From the NCBI RefSeq assembly GCF_001854885.1, contig NZ_MDDV01000059.1, positions 62,001-126,000 on the forward strand: a stretch of DNA of 64,000 bases, given 5' to 3'. Made by a program: the position numbers and the translations under genes. This document shows positions 62,631-64,000 of this stretch, piece after piece (position 1 is the stretch's first letter; every line of letters begins with the position of its first letter). The notes beneath the pieces are model-generated. The model worked only from the letters and a program-made list of their open reading frames with translations. It was not told where the DNA came from and searched no databases. Source of the stretch: Ensifer sp. LCM 4579 (GTDB taxonomy: Bacteria; Pseudomonadota; Alphaproteobacteria; Rhizobiales; Rhizobiaceae).

Positions 62631-64000
62631 ATGGCTCTGCCGGCCAGCGGCATGGAAACCGATCTCGTCCGGAAACTGGAGCGCGCCCGGTCGCAGATCG
62701 AGCAGCGTTTCCTCGATGGCGGTGCCGTACTGCTCGCGGTGCTGGACGTGCTGAACAAGCTCGGCGGCAATCTGGAGCAGCTCACGATGTCGCTTGATGA
62801 GTCGGCAGCCAGGGCGACCGCCAGTCGCCTGGTCGAAACCGCCGAACAACTCTCCGCCCTGCCCAGCCTGGAGGGCGGCCGTCAAGTGCAACGTGCGAGC
62901 ATCGAAGAGAGGGAAAAATCGCTCGATATCCATATCGCAGCGATGCAAGAGACGCTGCGCTATTTGCGCACCTTCGCGATGACCGCAAAGATCGCCGGTG
63001 CGGGCATTCCGGACTTCGCTGGCTTTGCCGAGGAAATCGTCGAACGCATTCAGTTCGGCACCGCCGAAGTAAATCAGCTTTCCGTAAGGCTCACCGCGCT
63101 TCGTTCGACGATTGCGGTTGCCGCGGCGCGCGGCTCGCAGACGCTCGAGCGTTACCAGAACAACATCCCGCCCATCGTGAAGAACCTCTCCCGCACTATC
63201 GAGGATCTCAATGTCGAGCGCCGCCAGCTCGCTGGTCTTGCGGAAAAGGTCGCGCAGATGACGCGCAAGGTGCAGACGAAGGTCGCAACCACATTGTCGG
63301 CGATGCAGATTGGCGACATCACCCGGCAGCGCATCGAACATTGCCAATCCGCGTTCACGATCGCGGATGCCTATTTCGCATCGCAAGAGGGGCGCACTCT
63401 CGACGGCAACGCCCGGCAGCGCATCGCGCTCCTCGTCGCGCGGCTGGTGTTCGAGCAGCTTGCCGAACTGACCGCGCATTTCGGTCGGGACTGCGCCACC
63501 GTCGTCGCGACGATCAAGGATCTGAGCAACGACATCTCCTCCCTGATGAAACTCGCTTCCGGTATCGCGCCGGAAGGCGATGGCGAAAGCGGCATACGTC
63601 GCCTGGAGACCGATATCGCAGCCGCCCGTGGCGTCGTAGCCGGCATTGAGGAGATGGCTGAAGAGGCCGCTCGGCTGAGCCGGGAAACGACGGGCACAGT
63701 GGCCGAGCTCCTCCTCGGCATCGAGACGATCCGGCTCGTGCGCACGGATATTCAGTACATGGCGCTCAATACCAACCTGCGTTGCAGCAAACTCGGGGAA
63801 GACGGTCGTGCCATCAACGTCGTCACCGCCGAGTTGCGCGCATTTTCCGCACTACTCGACGATACGGCGGCGAAAATCCTTGAGGCCCTGAAGGGGCTCG
63901 AAGCCGATGCGGCACGGCTTGGTGAAGGCGATCACGGGTTCGGCAACGATTCGCTCGACGGCCGGCTCGCAGAAGTGCTCGCACGCATCCGCGAGGCAGG
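62631..64000 (+). CDS. Soluble chemoreceptor-like protein with degenerate signalling tip (cut by window edge)
   Basis: The frame is open from ATG 62631 to the window end, about 456 codons without a stop. No transmembrane segment is seen; the product is almost entirely helical and acidic/arginine-rich. At about residues 378-404 the sequence DIQYMALNTNLRCSKLGEDG then RAINVVTAELRAFS follows the chemoreceptor tip [31 protein letters not shown], with NxALNxN and VVxxELR kept and the EAARAGE core changed. A segment GDITRQRIEH lies mid-protein. No ribosome site was found for this ATG; a GTG at 62565 is in frame. Possibly a cytosolic partner or decoy in a chemosensory array. Confidence 0.7.
   Translation, partial: MALPASGMETDLVRKLERARSQIEQRFLDGGAVLLAVLDVLNKLGGNLEQLTMSLDESAARATASRLVETAEQLSALPSLEGGRQVQRASIEEREKSLDIHIAAMQETLRYLRTFAMTAKIAGAGIPDFAGFAEEIVERIQFGTAEVNQLSVRLTALRSTIAVAAARGSQTLERYQNNIPPIVKNLSRTIEDLNVERRQLAGLAEKVAQMTRKVQTKVATTLSAMQIGDITRQRIEHCQSAFTIADAYFASQEGRTLDGNARQRIALLVARLVFEQLAELTAHFGRDCATVVATIKDLSNDISSLMKLASGIAPEGDGESGIRRLETDIAAARGVVAGIEEMAEEAARLSRETTGTVAELLLGIETIRLVRTDIQYMALNTNLRCSKLGEDGRAINVVTAELRAFSALLDDTAAKILEALKGLEADAARLGEGDHGFGNDSLDGRLAEVLARIREA

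Overview
The window is GC-rich, densely coded alphaproteobacterial DNA, most likely from Sinorhizobium/Ensifer or a close rhizobial relative. The evidence is several copies of a rhizobial intergenic mosaic (RIME-like) palindromic element, an arsenic operon built around an AqpS aquaglyceroporin, a rhizobial-type malonate (mat) cluster, and long runs of transport-plus-catabolism operons each with its own regulator. There are no rRNA or tRNA genes, ribosomal-protein genes, phage genes or insertion sequences, so an accessory replicon (chromid or megaplasmid) is plausible, but that is inference.

Left part (1-24.7 kb). A GntR regulator cut by the window edge faces an ABC amino-acid transporter operon. 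That operon continues into a DapA-family lyase, a FAD amine oxidoreductase, an aldehyde dehydrogenase, a proline-racemase-family epimerase and two short-chain dehydrogenases. These enzyme classes match the four-step 4-hydroxyproline to 2-oxoglutarate route. A 30-codon remnant of a second epimerase sits between the lyase and the oxidoreductase. Next comes the most unusual block, 10.5-17.7 kb: nuoJ, nuoK, an antiporter-like subunit, an 84-residue membrane protein, a second antiporter-like subunit, nuoM and nuoN. It is a complex I/Mrp-type membrane arm with no peripheral-arm genes, no nuoA and no nuoH. An L,D-transpeptidase, a MocR regulator plus FAD oxidoreductase pair, and a divergent TRAP transporter follow.

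Middle part (24.7-48.5 kb). A translationally coupled DUF4173 membrane protein, response regulator and sensor kinase lie on the minus strand. Then comes a complete benzoate to 3-oxoadipate pathway (catBCA-benABCD-transporter-pcaD) under a divergent LysR regulator with a perfect ATAC-N7-GTAT site. The arsenic operon arsR-arsC-aqpS-arsC-arsH has two unrelated arsenate reductase types and no ArsB/Acr3 pump. A DUF445 membrane protein, a polyphosphate kinase 2, a chemoreceptor, an endonuclease/exonuclease/phosphatase-family protein and a small ProQ/FinO RNA-binding protein follow.

Right part (48.6-64 kb). The malonate operon (TRAP transporter matPQM, malonyl-CoA decarboxylase matA, malonyl-CoA synthetase matB) is divergent from matR across a promoter with a TTGTATACAA palindrome. 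A choline-type binding protein and an alpha/beta hydrolase face a BetI-like repressor. A glutaryl-CoA dehydrogenase, CoA-transferase and 3-hydroxyacyl-CoA dehydrogenase operon faces a LysR regulator. The window ends inside a soluble protein with a degenerate chemoreceptor-like signalling tip.

Overall this is a catabolic island feeding amino acids, aromatics, malonate and glutarate-type acids into central metabolism. All coordinates, motifs and palindromes were read by eye; no database search was run.
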